From NCBI RefSeq assembly GCF_020740795.1, contig NC_067287.1:13097501-13161500 (forward strand): a stretch of 64,000 nucleotides of DNA, written 5' to 3'. The stretch comes from Apus apus (taxonomy: Eukaryota; Chordata; Aves; Apodiformes; Apodidae). The notes beneath the pieces are model-generated. The model did not search any database. It was given only the letters and a program-made list of their open reading frames with translations, and was not told where the DNA came from. How positions within the stretch are numbered: the first letter of the stretch is position 1; the number at the start of each line of letters is the position of its first letter. The position numbers were made by a program, and so were the translations under genes. Below, piece after piece: positions 35,226 through 45,900 of the stretch.

Positions 35226-35256
35226 ATTATTAATAATAATTATTATTATTAATAAT
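35226..35256. repeat. (ATT/AAT)n repeat, nearly palindromic
   Basis: 31 bp made only of ATT and AAT triplets. The left half pairs with the right half, so the stretch could form a hairpin or cruciform. Confidence 0.85.
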
Positions 35257-38200
35257 CCTCTCAACCACTTCAGCAAGATTTTAAAAGGCTGTGGGCTCAA
35301 GATCCCATATAAAACCACTGAAAATAACTGCTCTAAGCAAGCACTTTGTCACCATAAAGATTCAAGTAGTTACTTACACAACAGCCTAAATAACATTCTC
35401 ACATTACATGACTTCATGACTCTTATTTTGACAGGTCTTAAAAAACGCATTTGCACATCTTGAGCACAAGAGACAAAACAGATCCTCTAATATTACCATT
35501 AAAGCAGTATTTGGAAGAACATGAAGTGACAAAGCGCAAGTTATACAGACTTCTCTTGCTGAAATGACATGACTACTTGATATTTCTGGGGCAGACATGG
35601 ATGAAAGCTGTTTAGTCCTGTCTAATAGGCTAAAAGGAGCTATCAACAAAATGATTGCTCTTTGGCAGCTGTTAACAAGTACTTTTAAAATATCTGTTCC
35701 ATGGTGTCTTATCAAGAGACAGGTATAAATTGTATCATAGAACAAAAGCAACAGTCGGTTGGTTATTCCCACAAGGAGAGTGAAGCAGCCAAATCTGCAG
35801 GCCTTGCAGTGCCATGCAATGGAACCTTACCACCACTGCTTGACAGCAGTGCAGAAGGGTTTCCAGAGATAGGGAGGTGGAGGGCAGATGAAAAGAGAAA
35901 ACCTAAAGAACTGAAGGTTTGTATCAGCAGAACAGTACTTCCAAGTCAAGATAGAAAGTCTGAGAATACAGTTGCTGTCTAGCCTGGTTGTTAATTAGGA
36001 TCAGCACCTTTCGTAAGTCAATCAAGTAAAAGTTCCTTCAAGACAGGCACACTGCATGTGAAAAGCACTAAGCTCACAAGACTCATGTTCATCTACTTCT
36101 GTAGCCTCCCCAGCCACTGCCTTTCACTCAAAATGCCAAAGATCACTACTCAAGACACCTACTAACCACAGGCTAACCTATCTGTCTGTCTTGCTACCAC
36201 TATGCACTTGCATTCCCATGAGTGCTTTCAGCCTGCACAGCTGTCATGACAAACAGGCTCCTTTAGTATCTCTGCTAAGAGAGGCCATTAATTCAAATGA
36301 ATCAATTGTGTAACAGAAAGCAATTGACTTAATCAGTAGTCAGTCATGTGGCATTTGAATCTTGTTAATACAAAATTACCAAGTTAAAGTATCTGCTGCA
36401 TGGAAAGTGAACAGAGTTTACAAAGCAACACGATAAGAACAAACTACAAAACAGATTCTCAAACTATGACATTAGGGTTTGTTCTGCTACATCACTTGGC
36501 CTCTTCTGCTCTGTTCACAGGCCAGTTCTGTTGCTTGTGAAGCCAGCACCCTAACACATCCCAGACAAGCAAGCCCTTTTAGCCAGCATTTAGTCAAACA
36601 ACAGCTGGCACTTAATCAGTTAAGCTGCAGTTGAAAGAACTCAATGCCTGAAAGAGGCACTAGATTGCAGTATCTCTACATCATCCAGGATTTCATCGTG
36701 CACATCTGAGTTGTCTAGGCAGTGTCCCATCACTACTGCCTTGATTTGATCCAAGTGTCTCAACTGCTCTTTTATCCAGGTATACAGTACCACTGCACTG
36801 ACAATTAGAGACAAGTTTGAGAGTTTTAAAGGGTGACCGAAAAAGGGCATCGTCTGGTCAAATTAAGCTTTCAGTTTGGAGTTTTTCTAAAGTATTCCAG
36901 CTAAATCTTTAAATCAGACATCCCTGCAGCATATATATAACACCACTGAAAATAGGTCAGCTTCACTTTTCTCCAGGCATATAAAACACAAGCAAGCTGG
37001 CCTACTCCAAAAGAAATGTACAATCAGCAATTTACTACTAAAAATCAAATATAAGAAATTTACAGGAGTAGACTGAAAACTCTTCTATTCCTTAAATAAA
37101 ATATTTAATTCACGAAGTAAACGCAAAAACTTGTACCACGATAAATTTGTATCATCTGATCATATGCAAAAATCTAAGTTCAGTGTATAGGGGCCAGAAG
37201 CAATTAAAACAAGTTTTATAAGTCTGCTGCAAGTCAATAACCTGCAAAGATGCTATTGCCAAGTAAGGTTGAGCTGATGCTATTAAATTCTCTAGAGTAA
37301 ATTTATTTTCAGTCTTCAAGCAAATCACTTGCAAGAGATGCAAATCTGGTTCCCAGTTGTTACTTCTCTCAGCTTTTAACTTCAGCCAGGAAGTGCTGGG
37401 GTGGCAGGAAGAGAGTTTAAGGCATTTCAAAAAAAGACAATTTTTTCCTGAAAATCATGGCTCTGAGGTTGCTCTTGAGCAGAAAGGCACATCCCTCTCC
37501 CTCACAAGAGGGACACAGGTTTCAGAACTAGACAAGTAACGTTTGGACAGTTCAACAAGCAAGAAGCTAACCAGACTGTAGACAAATTTTGAAAAAGGCA
37601 AAGCTAATCCTAGTGCAGGTACAGTCTCGCTGCTCCCTCTCCCCCATAAAAATACCCAGGAGCAGTCAAGATTAAGTCTCTTGTTCTAGGACCAGAACTG
37701 ATTCAACAGGACTCCAGCAGAAAGTCAGACCTCCCCAGCTGTTCAGGAAGCATGACTGGGCTGCTTTTCTCTCACAAATGCTCTCCCTGCCCTCCTCCAG
37801 GTAAGGTCACACTCAGACGGCACTCTTCTCCTCCTCCAAGGTCCACAGCAATCAGGCTGGAGGGAGAATAAACAGCAGCACACGGAGAACCCGGCCAGAT
37901 AAAACAAGATCCCTCAGAAACTTCCAGTTCACCTGAGACTGACTCAAACCCTCCATTTATCTCGCACTGATGAAACACTGTCACCTATCCCAGGGCTGCC
38001 AAGGAAAGGCAGGGAAGCCTGCACAGAAGGAACTCGCCAGAGCACCTAACACTCAAGGCCAGCTTCTCCTCGCCCTTTTCCTCCCCCGAGCCCCACTTGT
38101 GCATCCAAGTCCCGGCTGCCACACAGCTCCGGTGACTCCACCACAGCCTCAGCGCCCCCGGGACGCACCGGAGGCGGCCAAACCCCCCGGCGAGGGGGCT

Positions 38201-38627
38201 GCGGGGCGGGCGGGCCGCCCCTTCCTGCCGGCGGCCACGCAGGCCCAGGGACACGGGCTGCATGCGGGGCGCTGCCATCCCCTCGCTCCTCACCCCTCGA
38301 GCCTCCCAGGCCGAGCGACCGCGTCCCGGTGCGGCAGCCCCCGCCAGGCTCCCCTCGTCCCGCGCAGCCGGGAGGAAGGGGCCACCCCGCGCCCGCGGGT
38401 GACACCTCCGCTCCCTCTCCACAGAAAGCGGGGGAGGCGGGAAGGCGGCGGCTCAGCCCCATTCCCAGCTAGCGGGCTCGGGCCCGCCCGGGCCGCGGCC
38501 AGGACCCGGCGGTGCCGCCTCCCTTCACCGAGCGAGCGGGGCCGGGGCAGCCAAGCTCCCGAGCAGCCCGCGGAGGAGCCCGCGCTGCCCCTCGGACACG
38601 CACACCCCCTCCCCCGCCCCCGCTCAC

Positions 38628-38710
38628 CTCCGCGCCCCGCGCTGCGCCTCCAACCGCCGCCCCGCGCGCGCAGGGGGCTGCCGCCGCCCGCGCGCCCCCG
38701 CCGCGCACTT
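38628..38710 (-). other. RALB: Probable RALB non-coding exon 1
   Basis: RALB needs an upstream leader exon because exon 2 begins at a splice acceptor 43 nt before the ATG. In the CpG island the best minus-strand donor is GAG|GTGAGC, with the last exon base at 38628. The interval above it has no ATG on the minus strand and abuts an ETS site, which often lies at start sites of CpG-island genes. The 5' boundary (about 38710) is a guess; the donor is the better supported end. Intron 1 would be 38627-20807. Confidence 0.5.
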
Positions 38711-38713
38711 CCG
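38707..38713 (-). promoter_or_regulatory. ETS-type site (CGGAAGT)
   Basis: The minus strand reads GCGGAAGTGCG, a good match to the ETS/ELK/GABPA consensus. It sits about 80 bp before the exon 1 donor, where a start site is expected. Function is inferred from the motif. Confidence 0.45.
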
Positions 38714-38761
38714 CCCTCGTCGGCGCGGGGCCCGGCCCCCCGCGAGCGCGCGCCCGCCCGT

Positions 38762-38767
38762 CACGTG
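38762..38767. promoter_or_regulatory. E-box CACGTG
   Basis: The palindrome CACGTG in the context GTCACGTGGC fits USF/MYC-MAX or TFE-class binding. It lies about 50 bp upstream of the ETS site and 11 bp from the CCAAT box, a common core-promoter spacing. Confidence 0.5.
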
Positions 38768-38777
38768 GCGCTCTGGG

Positions 38778-38782
38778 CCAAT
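38778..38782 (+). promoter_or_regulatory. CCAAT box (inverted relative to RALB)
   Basis: GGGCCAATGGGG is a good NF-Y type element. It reads CCAAT on the plus strand, so ATTGG in the direction of RALB transcription. It stands between the E-box and the GC-box array. Confidence 0.5.
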
Positions 38783-38783
38783 G

Positions 38784-38935
38784 GGGCGGGGCGGGGCCCG
38801 GGCCGGGGGGGGCGGGGCCCGGGCCGGGGGGGCGGGGCCCGGGGCGGGGGGGCGGGGCCCGGGGCCTGGGCCGGGGGGCGGGGCCCGGGGCCGGGGGGGC
38901 GGGGCCCGGGGCGGGGGGGCGGGGCCCGGGGCGGG
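38784..38935. repeat. GC-box minisatellite, 7 units of 20-26 bp
   Basis: The core GGCGGGGCCC recurs at 38790, 38811, 38831, 38851, 38877, 38898 and 38918, so spacing is 21, 20, 20, 26, 21 and 20 bp. Each unit contains a GC box (GGGGCGGGG-like, Sp1/KLF) on the plus strand and runs of G that could form G-quadruplexes. The array begins right beside the CCAAT box, on the upstream side of the RALB promoter. Confidence 0.9.
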
Positions 38936-39486
38936 TGCGTGGGGTTCGGCGGGGCCCGGTGCGGGGCTGCGCCGCGGTCCCGCCGCAGGGCTGGGGAAGA
39001 GCGGCTGGAAATCCGGCCGCAGGAAAAGCACCTTGTCCGGCAGCAGCCGCTGGGCGCGAGCCCGCGGTGTGCCCGGGCGGCCCGCAGAGCCAGCCGCGCC
39101 CGGGCCGGTATCGTGTGGCCGGCAGGAGCGGGGAAGCGCGCATCGCCGGCCCTGGTGAGGCTGCACCTCGAGTCCCGTCTTCGCTTCTGCGCCCCCGAAC
39201 GCAAGAGGCACATCTCGATGCTGGAGCGTGTCCAAAGCAGGGGAGAGGAGCTGGCGAAGGGCCGAGAGCGCCAGCGTGACAAGAGGCGGCTGCGGGAACG
39301 GGGGGTGCTCATCCCAGGGAAACGGAGGCTGAGGGGAGGCCTTGTTGCCCCCTGCACCCGCCTGACAGGAGGTTGTAGCGAGGTGAGGTTGGTCTCTCCC
39401 GAGTAACAGGGGAGAGGACAAAAGGAGACAGCCTCCAGTTGTGCCAGGGGAGGTTCAGAGTAGGTATTTAAAAAAAAAAAAACCTA

Positions 39487-39679
39487 GTGAAAGGTTTGTC
39501 AGGCACTGAACCAGGCTGCCCAGGGAAGCGGGGGAGTCACCATCCCTGGGGCTGTCCAGAAGATGTGTAGATGGGGTGCTAAGGCACATGGTTTAGTGGT
39601 GGGTTTTGCCCCATGCTAGGTTAGCAGTTCGGCTTGATGATCTTAAGAATTCTTACCCAAAATGATTCTATGATTCTGA
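39487..39679 (+). mobile_element. CR1 LINE 3' fragment
   Basis: The segments AACCAGGCTGCCCAGGGAAG, GAGTCACCATCCCTGGGGCT, ACATGGTTTAGTGG and CTTGATGATCTTAA, and the tail ATGATTCTATGATTCTGA, follow the CR1 3' end in order. About 190 bp. It sits just outside the CpG island on the upstream side and starts after a poly(A)-like stretch (39470-39482). Confidence 0.9.
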
Positions 39680-40590
39680 GGTACATTTGAGCTGCTGAGA
39701 AGGGTCCAGTCCTGCTATGGGAGCAGCCAAAGAGCAGCAGGAAAGGGCTGTCCACCTGCTGATGCTTGTCTGTGCCAGCAAGAGGGCTGTGAGGAGCTGC
39801 CGTAACACTGGTGTCCCCCAAGAGTCTTGTGGATAGCCCTGCCAGGAGGCTGAGCCCATAAACCCTCTGGGTTCTGTTTAATACATCATCTATATTGTGG
39901 TAGAGATTCTACTAACGACTGCAGAAATTAATAACTGGGATCAGAAGGCAAGGGAGTAGAAATGTTCCTGCTTCTCCTCATAGGTGTTGAGAGTGCTTTT
40001 ATTTTATTAAATCATTGGACTGCAATTCTGACATGTAGGTACAGCACAGAGCAGTTTTAACTGCTCAGGAAAAACTAAAATTATAGCTATTGCTATATTT
40101 ACTGCATTTTTTTCTTCAAATCTTTATCAGTCCTCAAATCCAAATCCTCTCTGTCCAGTTCTATCGTTACCAGTCACAAAATCAGACATAGCTGTCTTTC
40201 CAAGGAAAACATACTTTTTCTTGGTGCTTAATTAACTTGGTTATTTTTTCTAACTTTAAACATTGACCTATTTAATTCAAAACACTGCAGTTAGAATTAA
40301 TATGTTTGGTAAAATTTGTCCTTCTAAAAAACCAGTACTATGCATGATGACACCCATTTTGAGAAACGATGGAAGTCATTATTACTATTCATCTCTGGGT
40401 GTCCAGATCCTCTGGGACACAAGTAATAGGTTAAGTAGTTGTGTTAACTCCTGGTTGGACCTCTTTGTAGCCTCCTCCAGAAGAGAAAGGGACAGAATGA
40501 ATTACTTTCTGCCTCTATCCATTGATGTCTGGGTGAAACTGTATTTTGAAATCGGAGAGCATAAAAAAGGCCTGATACCAAAAACAAATG

Positions 40591-40640
40591 GGAAAAAAAC
40601 CCCAACAACCAACCAAATAACAACCAAAAGAGCAACCCAC
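40591..40640. repeat. A/C-rich low-complexity stretch
   Basis: Repeated AACC and AACA words over about 50 bp. No element is recognised around it. Confidence 0.6.
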
Positions 40641-41324
40641 CTGTATAAAAGTGATAGGTGAAACAGCAGCCTGTTGCCAAAACAAAATAAAATAGAGGAG
40701 GAAGAGGAAACAGAAGCAGATTCACTATAATCTGTCATTTCAGGGGTGGCACAAAATGCCAGGAAGTGGAAAAAAGAAGTTACAGAAGCAGAAGAAAAGT
40801 AGGTGTGTGGCTCTGAGAAACAGCTCAGTACTTCAGGTCTGCATAAAAAGGAAATATCTTCAGAATTTCATCTTGAAGGAAACACAAGTTTTCTACATTG
40901 TATGTAAGGAAACAGGATTGACATCATCCTTGCATCATCATCAGTTTCTCTCCTCTTAACTCAAACTGCAAAACACTATAGATTTTTGTTTACCCCTCTG
41001 GTGGAAAAGGGGCTTTCTCTTTTCAGGTTTGTTTATTGGGAAAGGTCCTGATTCCAGTAATTCTTCCCGTCAGCATGATAGATTGTATTAGATAAAGAAC
41101 AGCATCAATATTCATCCTGCATTAGAAGCTGGCAGATGGAGAGCTATTTACTATTTGATGCCATCCATGCAGAGAAGGAATAAGCAAAAAAAAAACCAAA
41201 ACAAAACACTGCCAAATCTGGAGAAATGTTGGTTTATAGCTACCACTTAAGTACCCAAATCTTGGTATTTCTATGATTATGCTTTAATTGCTTTTAAGAC
41301 AGATTTTATGCATTTGTATGTAGT

Positions 41325-41365
41325 TAAAAAAAAAGGCAAAAAAAAAGCAAAAAAAAAAGCCAAAT
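41325..41365. repeat. A-rich tandem, GC plus 8-10 A
   Basis: Three runs of 8-10 A separated by GGC or GC, then AGCC. Confidence 0.8.
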
Positions 41366-42190
41366 ACAAATTAATTAGAACTGTTTCTTATTTGTTCTGT
41401 AACTGTATATCCCCACGACCATCTTTCATGTTGTGCAGCCAACAACGTGGTGAAACTAGTTGCCCTGATGTGACTGTTCACAGAAGATAAACATTTTCAG
41501 CAAATCGTATCAATGAGCTGAAACTCCCAAGAGCCTGGGAAGCTAGGTCTGTCCAAACCAAACACAGTGTTAGTCTGCTGCCCTTAGGATGGTGCTGACA
41601 CTTCCTCTTCCCCCCTTGCAAAAAAGAGGGTTGAGAAATTAACCACATCTATCCTGCTTCTGCAAATTGTTTAGGGGAAACCTGCTTCTTTGTAGTGATC
41701 CTGTCATGGCAAAGAATATTTATCTGATGCCACATTTTGAATCATTATGCATGTTGCCTGGTATAATCTCCATGGTTGCCATAGGTGTTGCAGATATATT
41801 TTTGCTTCAGTACTTTAGGAAGAAAAATTCTATAGAACAATTTAGAGGAGACAATCCTTTTCACTGTCATTTATATTGCATTTAATTTATTCTATGTGCT
41901 TTGCAGACAATGAATGTTCACTTTCTAAATAAGTAAGATTTCAGTAGAGATGGAAAAATTTCTCTCCAGCTGTTGCTTTAGTATGTTTTAAACTGAAAAT
42001 TCTCAGAGATAGGGATGGTTTTTTTTATAATTGCATTTAGTTTTCAGCCCACTAAGAATCTAACAGGGCACTCCATGTCACTGCTAGAGTCATGAACAAC
42101 AGTAAGTATAGTGGGATGACAGAGCAACAGATATTTTTTCTTTGCAAAGCTCAGGACTTGTACTTCCCTCTGAGCAGTTCTATTTTATTA

Positions 42191-42943
42191 CACAGAATCA
42201 CAGAATTTTTTGAGTTGGAAGGGACCTTCAAGATCACTGAGTTCCAACTCCCCTGCATGGGCAGGGACACCTTCCACTAGAACAGGCTGCTCAGAGCCCC
42301 ATCCAGCCTGCCCTTGTGGGGGATGGAGCCCCCACAGCATCTCTGAGCAGCCTGTTCCAGGGTTTCACCACCCTTACACTGAAGAATTTATGCCTGGTCT
42401 CTGACCTAAATCTCTCTTTCTTTCAGCTTGAAACCATTACCCCTTGTCCTCTTACAGCAAGCCTCTGTAAAAAGACCCTCCCCACCTTTCCTGTAGGCCC
42501 CCTTCAGGTACTGGAAGGGCACTATGAGGTCCCCCTGGAGCCTTCTCTTTTTCAAACTGAACAACCCCAACTCCCTCAGCCTGTCCTCATAAGAGAGGTG
42601 CTCCAGCCCTCAGATCATTTTTGTGGCCCTTCTCTGGACACATTCCAGGAGGTCCACATCTTTTTTGTGCTGGGGGCACCAGAGGTGGACACAGTACTCC
42701 AGGGGAGGTCTCACCAGAGCAGAGCAGAGGGGCAGAATCACCTCTCTCAATCTGCTGGCCACACTTCTTTTGATACAGCCCAGGATGGAGTTGGCCTTCT
42801 GGGCTGCAACTGCACATTGGTGGCTCATGTCCAGCTTTTGATCCACTAGTACCCCCAGGTCCTTTTCCACAGGGCTGCTCTCAAGTGTGACCTCCCCCAG
42901 CCTGTATTCATTGGGTTACCTTGGCCCAGGTGCAGGACAGGTA
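42191..42943 (-). mobile_element. CR1 LINE, 5'-truncated, with ORF2 C-terminal relic
   Basis: A 753-bp copy whose 3' tail is at the low-coordinate end (CACAGAATCACAGAAT, 42191-42206). The minus frame 42870-42610 is open and encodes the end of the reverse-transcriptase region: [44 protein letters not shown] and VQRRATKMI. Downstream of this the frame is shifted, but GLEHL-, YEDRLRELGL- and RTRGNGF-like parts can be followed to the 3' UTR. Plus-strand frames over the same bases are shadows. Confidence 0.95.
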
Positions 42944-45900
42944 CCTGATTCACAATTTTTGCCCCAGTCTCCGTTTACAAGAGACTGAAACAGGAGCTGT
43001 TGCCAGTAATAACTACAAAGGAATCAGGGGTCAGTGCAGAAAGAAGTGGTCCTGCTACATCTCCAGCACTGAGCCTGAGCCAGTAACAAAAAGAACAGCT
43101 TAAAGCAGCAGGAAGGTTTTGTTCCTTTCTGTAGGAATTCTTGCTTACACACAGCCAGTCCCTTGTAGCACCTGTGCAGCACAAAGCAATGGTTCAGTGA
43201 AGATTACCAGACCAGTACATTTTTATTATTCAGTCTAAAACCACTGGGTTTTTTATCCTGCTTTTAAAACCATCTTACAATCAAAATGAATGATAGCATA
43301 AAACTGGGCAAAACAGAAGAAAGCCAATTGGGAAAAACAGAAAAATCCCTTCTGGATTACCTGGAGTGCTGTGATGTTTTTTTTGTTCTCAAAATACATT
43401 TTTTGTTATGCAGAGTTCAGCTGCCAGAGTTAATCTGGGCTCAGATAACTAGTCAGAGGAAGTACACGTAGATAGTGTGCACTCAGAGTTTGTTCCAAAA
43501 AGAAAAATAATTTACTCAAAGATTTTTTGGTATTTGGGCATGGATAGTCTAAAAAGAACTACATTATGAAGCTTATTTGTATACATAGGCGAATAAAGCT
43601 GACCTTGCCATGATTTATGAATTTCAGCATTCAAAAAAAACCATAAAGCAGTTAACTAAAACATATCACAAAAATAATGACAGTAAATGGAATATGAGTG
43701 TAGTTTTGGCCTTTTAGGAGTTTATGTGTTTTTTTACTATATCATGCATTTTATTTTTGTTACAGACAGCAGGAAGTCACCACACTAAAATAAAGCTCAC
43801 TATCAAATCACTTTTCCATTTCAGATGCAGCTGGGATTTGCCAGGATCATATCACAAGGTCATTTTTAAGGAGATTCTCACTGGCATTTTTGTGAGGTAA
43901 GGGATTTCACATTCCAGTTTTACAAGTGTTACAATTCTGATAATCAGGATTATCAACAGCGTGACAGATTTAGGGCCTGATTTTGGAGCCTTTACAGAGA
44001 ACTTAATTTTATTGTAAACATCTTGATAACTAAGAATCAAAAAGAAAATAAAAGATCTCAAAAGAATCATAAGAGGTCAGGTAGTCTCATTCCATGGCCC
44101 AAAGGCAATATCAATTATAATTTTTGGCATGTATTTTTTATAATGCAATTAAGATTATGGTATCATCATAGCAGTTTATTTAAAATTGGATTACTTAATC
44201 ACACATTTACCTCAAACATCACTTACTGCACTTTAAGCATATTAATTAGTTGTGTACTAGACAGAGCAATCAGATTTTGTTTTCCTTTCTGCATCAATCT
44301 CCTAAATATTAAAAAAATAAGTATTTTTTCACTCCTCAGAATTATTTTTTTTTCCTTCAAATAACACCTGCTTTTTCAGTTGTTTTTTATAGGTCATGTT
44401 TCTTAATTGCCAGTCACACTCTCCTTTGGACTCCCTCCAGCTGGCCCCCATTTCCTGAAGTGCACTGCTGAAGGAGCTACATTAACTAAGGCTTTGCTGG
44501 GCAGAAAGCATTCTTTAGTGTCTTACAGATAAAGTTGAATGTGATTATCATTATCACACCAAAGCCAGTTGCATAAAAACTGGAATTATTCCAGAAATAG
44601 ATAAGGAAGGAGATTTTTCCAGAATAATAAGGCAGCTGACATTACTGAGAATTTAGCTCACTGGCTTGAACAGTGCTACCTTTTTGTATAGCTGCTGTTG
44701 GAGAGTGATCAGAGAGTGTTTTAAAAAAAATTAACACTAACAGATCTTGTTTCCCTTCTTTTTAAGTCAAATTTTCCAGATGAAATTATTGACTAATATA
44801 TTAAATTAATAATGGAAATTAGTAGCTTTGATATCAACCAGCATTCTAGCAGGGTGGGATCAATACTTCAGAAAGATTTGTCAATTAAAAGGGTATCATT
44901 TTAAGTACCTACTTTTGTCTACAATCTCTAATTCAGTTGATGTAATTTAGAATGAGGTTGAATTGTCCTTCTGCAAATTTAAACAGGGGATTATTTATTC
45001 AAACATATTCTTATGCCATAAAAGCCTGTCATATTTAGTCTGTTACCTTCCATGTTATCAAGTACAGTTTTCTCTTTCTGATGTTGAGTCTCAACATCTA
45101 TTGCAAACATTTGGCAGATTTGATGCCCCTTTACCATTTATGTGGCAATAGGTATTTTTTCCCAAGCACCTCACAATTTATAAGACGGATCTTGGGACCT
45201 GAATTTTGTAATAAAGTTAGGTATTGTTATTATAGTATTTTACCTACTCATCGGTGGCTAAACCTTCTAGAATTAACTGTGATATGCCTCCATGGCTAAA
45301 AAATCAGGCTTTCCTTGCACCTACAACATTACTTGGCACTATCCTGCTGGCAAATGTCAAAGAAAATAAGGTCTGAATGTGAACTTGAATGGAAAAATCT
45401 CTTCAGGAAATCTAAGTTTGTATGAAGTGGTTTGGATGGTAAAACAAATGGCTACAAATTTTCGCTATTAAAATTCGCCTGCAAGTGCACTTTGCTACAG
45501 ATTCTTTACTCCGTAAACTTACACAATGTAACACTTTGTTGTTCATTAGTTGATGTATTTCAACCTAGAGGGGAATGCCTCAGAAAGGTGGGTTAAGTGG
45601 GCACTGTAGGAAACCTGTAGGAACTTGGTTCACCAGTGAAGTTTATGAGGAAGTTTGTGTGTCTACGAGTATGCTAATTTAACTATCATATTGTTATGAT
45701 ATTGCTTTGTTCTCCATTATAGAGCTTGCTAAAAGCACAATAGAGTCAGGTGATAATAGTGCTGCATTTGAGAAAGTTTTCAGTATTGAGCTGAATGTTC
45801 TTATGTCAGTTTGCACAGCATTCTTCTCTAGAAAAGACATGTTGCTTGTGATTGATAACCTAACACAGCCTACAAACAGCCTTTTTTCTTTTTTTTTTAA

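Larger units (their letters stand above)
20807..38627 (-). other. RALB: RALB intron 1 (about 17.8 kb)
   Basis: Bounded by the inferred donor at 38627 and the clear acceptor at 20807. AT-rich, with no coding exon that I recognise. It contains CR1 relics near 22.1, 31.4 and 33.3 kb and a short AT repeat at 35.2 kb. Short open frames in it have no family resemblance and no coding-like continuation. Alternative 5' exons or enhancers could be present but cannot be read from sequence alone. Confidence 0.6.
38060..39420. promoter_or_regulatory. CpG island, RALB promoter region
   Basis: An abrupt change from about 40% GC to very high GC with dense CpG, highest at 38.15-39.15 kb, on both sides of AT-rich DNA. 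It is the only such island in the window and lies 18 kb upstream of RALB exon 2. It contains the candidate exon 1, the promoter motifs and the GC-box array. Long open frames cross it on both strands because stop codons are rare in such sequence; they encode Gly/Pro/Arg/Ala-rich low-complexity peptides and are not genes. Confidence 0.9.
39680..42190. other. Upstream intergenic stretch without a recognised gene
   Basis: Holds two A-rich low-complexity stretches (40591, 41325). Nothing else supported. Confidence 0.55.

Noticed and set aside
37970..39406. 478-codon plus-strand open frame through the CpG island
   Set aside because: Its middle is low-complexity Gly/Pro/Ala/Arg sequence forced by the GC-box repeat; frames of 125-265 codons are open on both strands over the same bases. 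No domain is visible and it overlaps the RALB promoter.
38469..39421. Long minus-strand frames (198-265 codons) in the CpG island
   Set aside because: Same cause: few stop codons in very GC-rich DNA. They cross the promoter motifs and GC-box array and have no family resemblance.
40741..40959. Frame starting MPGSGKKKLQKQKK after a TTTCAG acceptor-like site
   Set aside because: The Lys-rich start comes from an A-rich stretch, the rest has no resemblance to a known protein, and no partner exons are seen.
42316..42849. 177-codon plus-strand frame
   Set aside because: It is the antisense shadow of the minus-strand CR1 copy.
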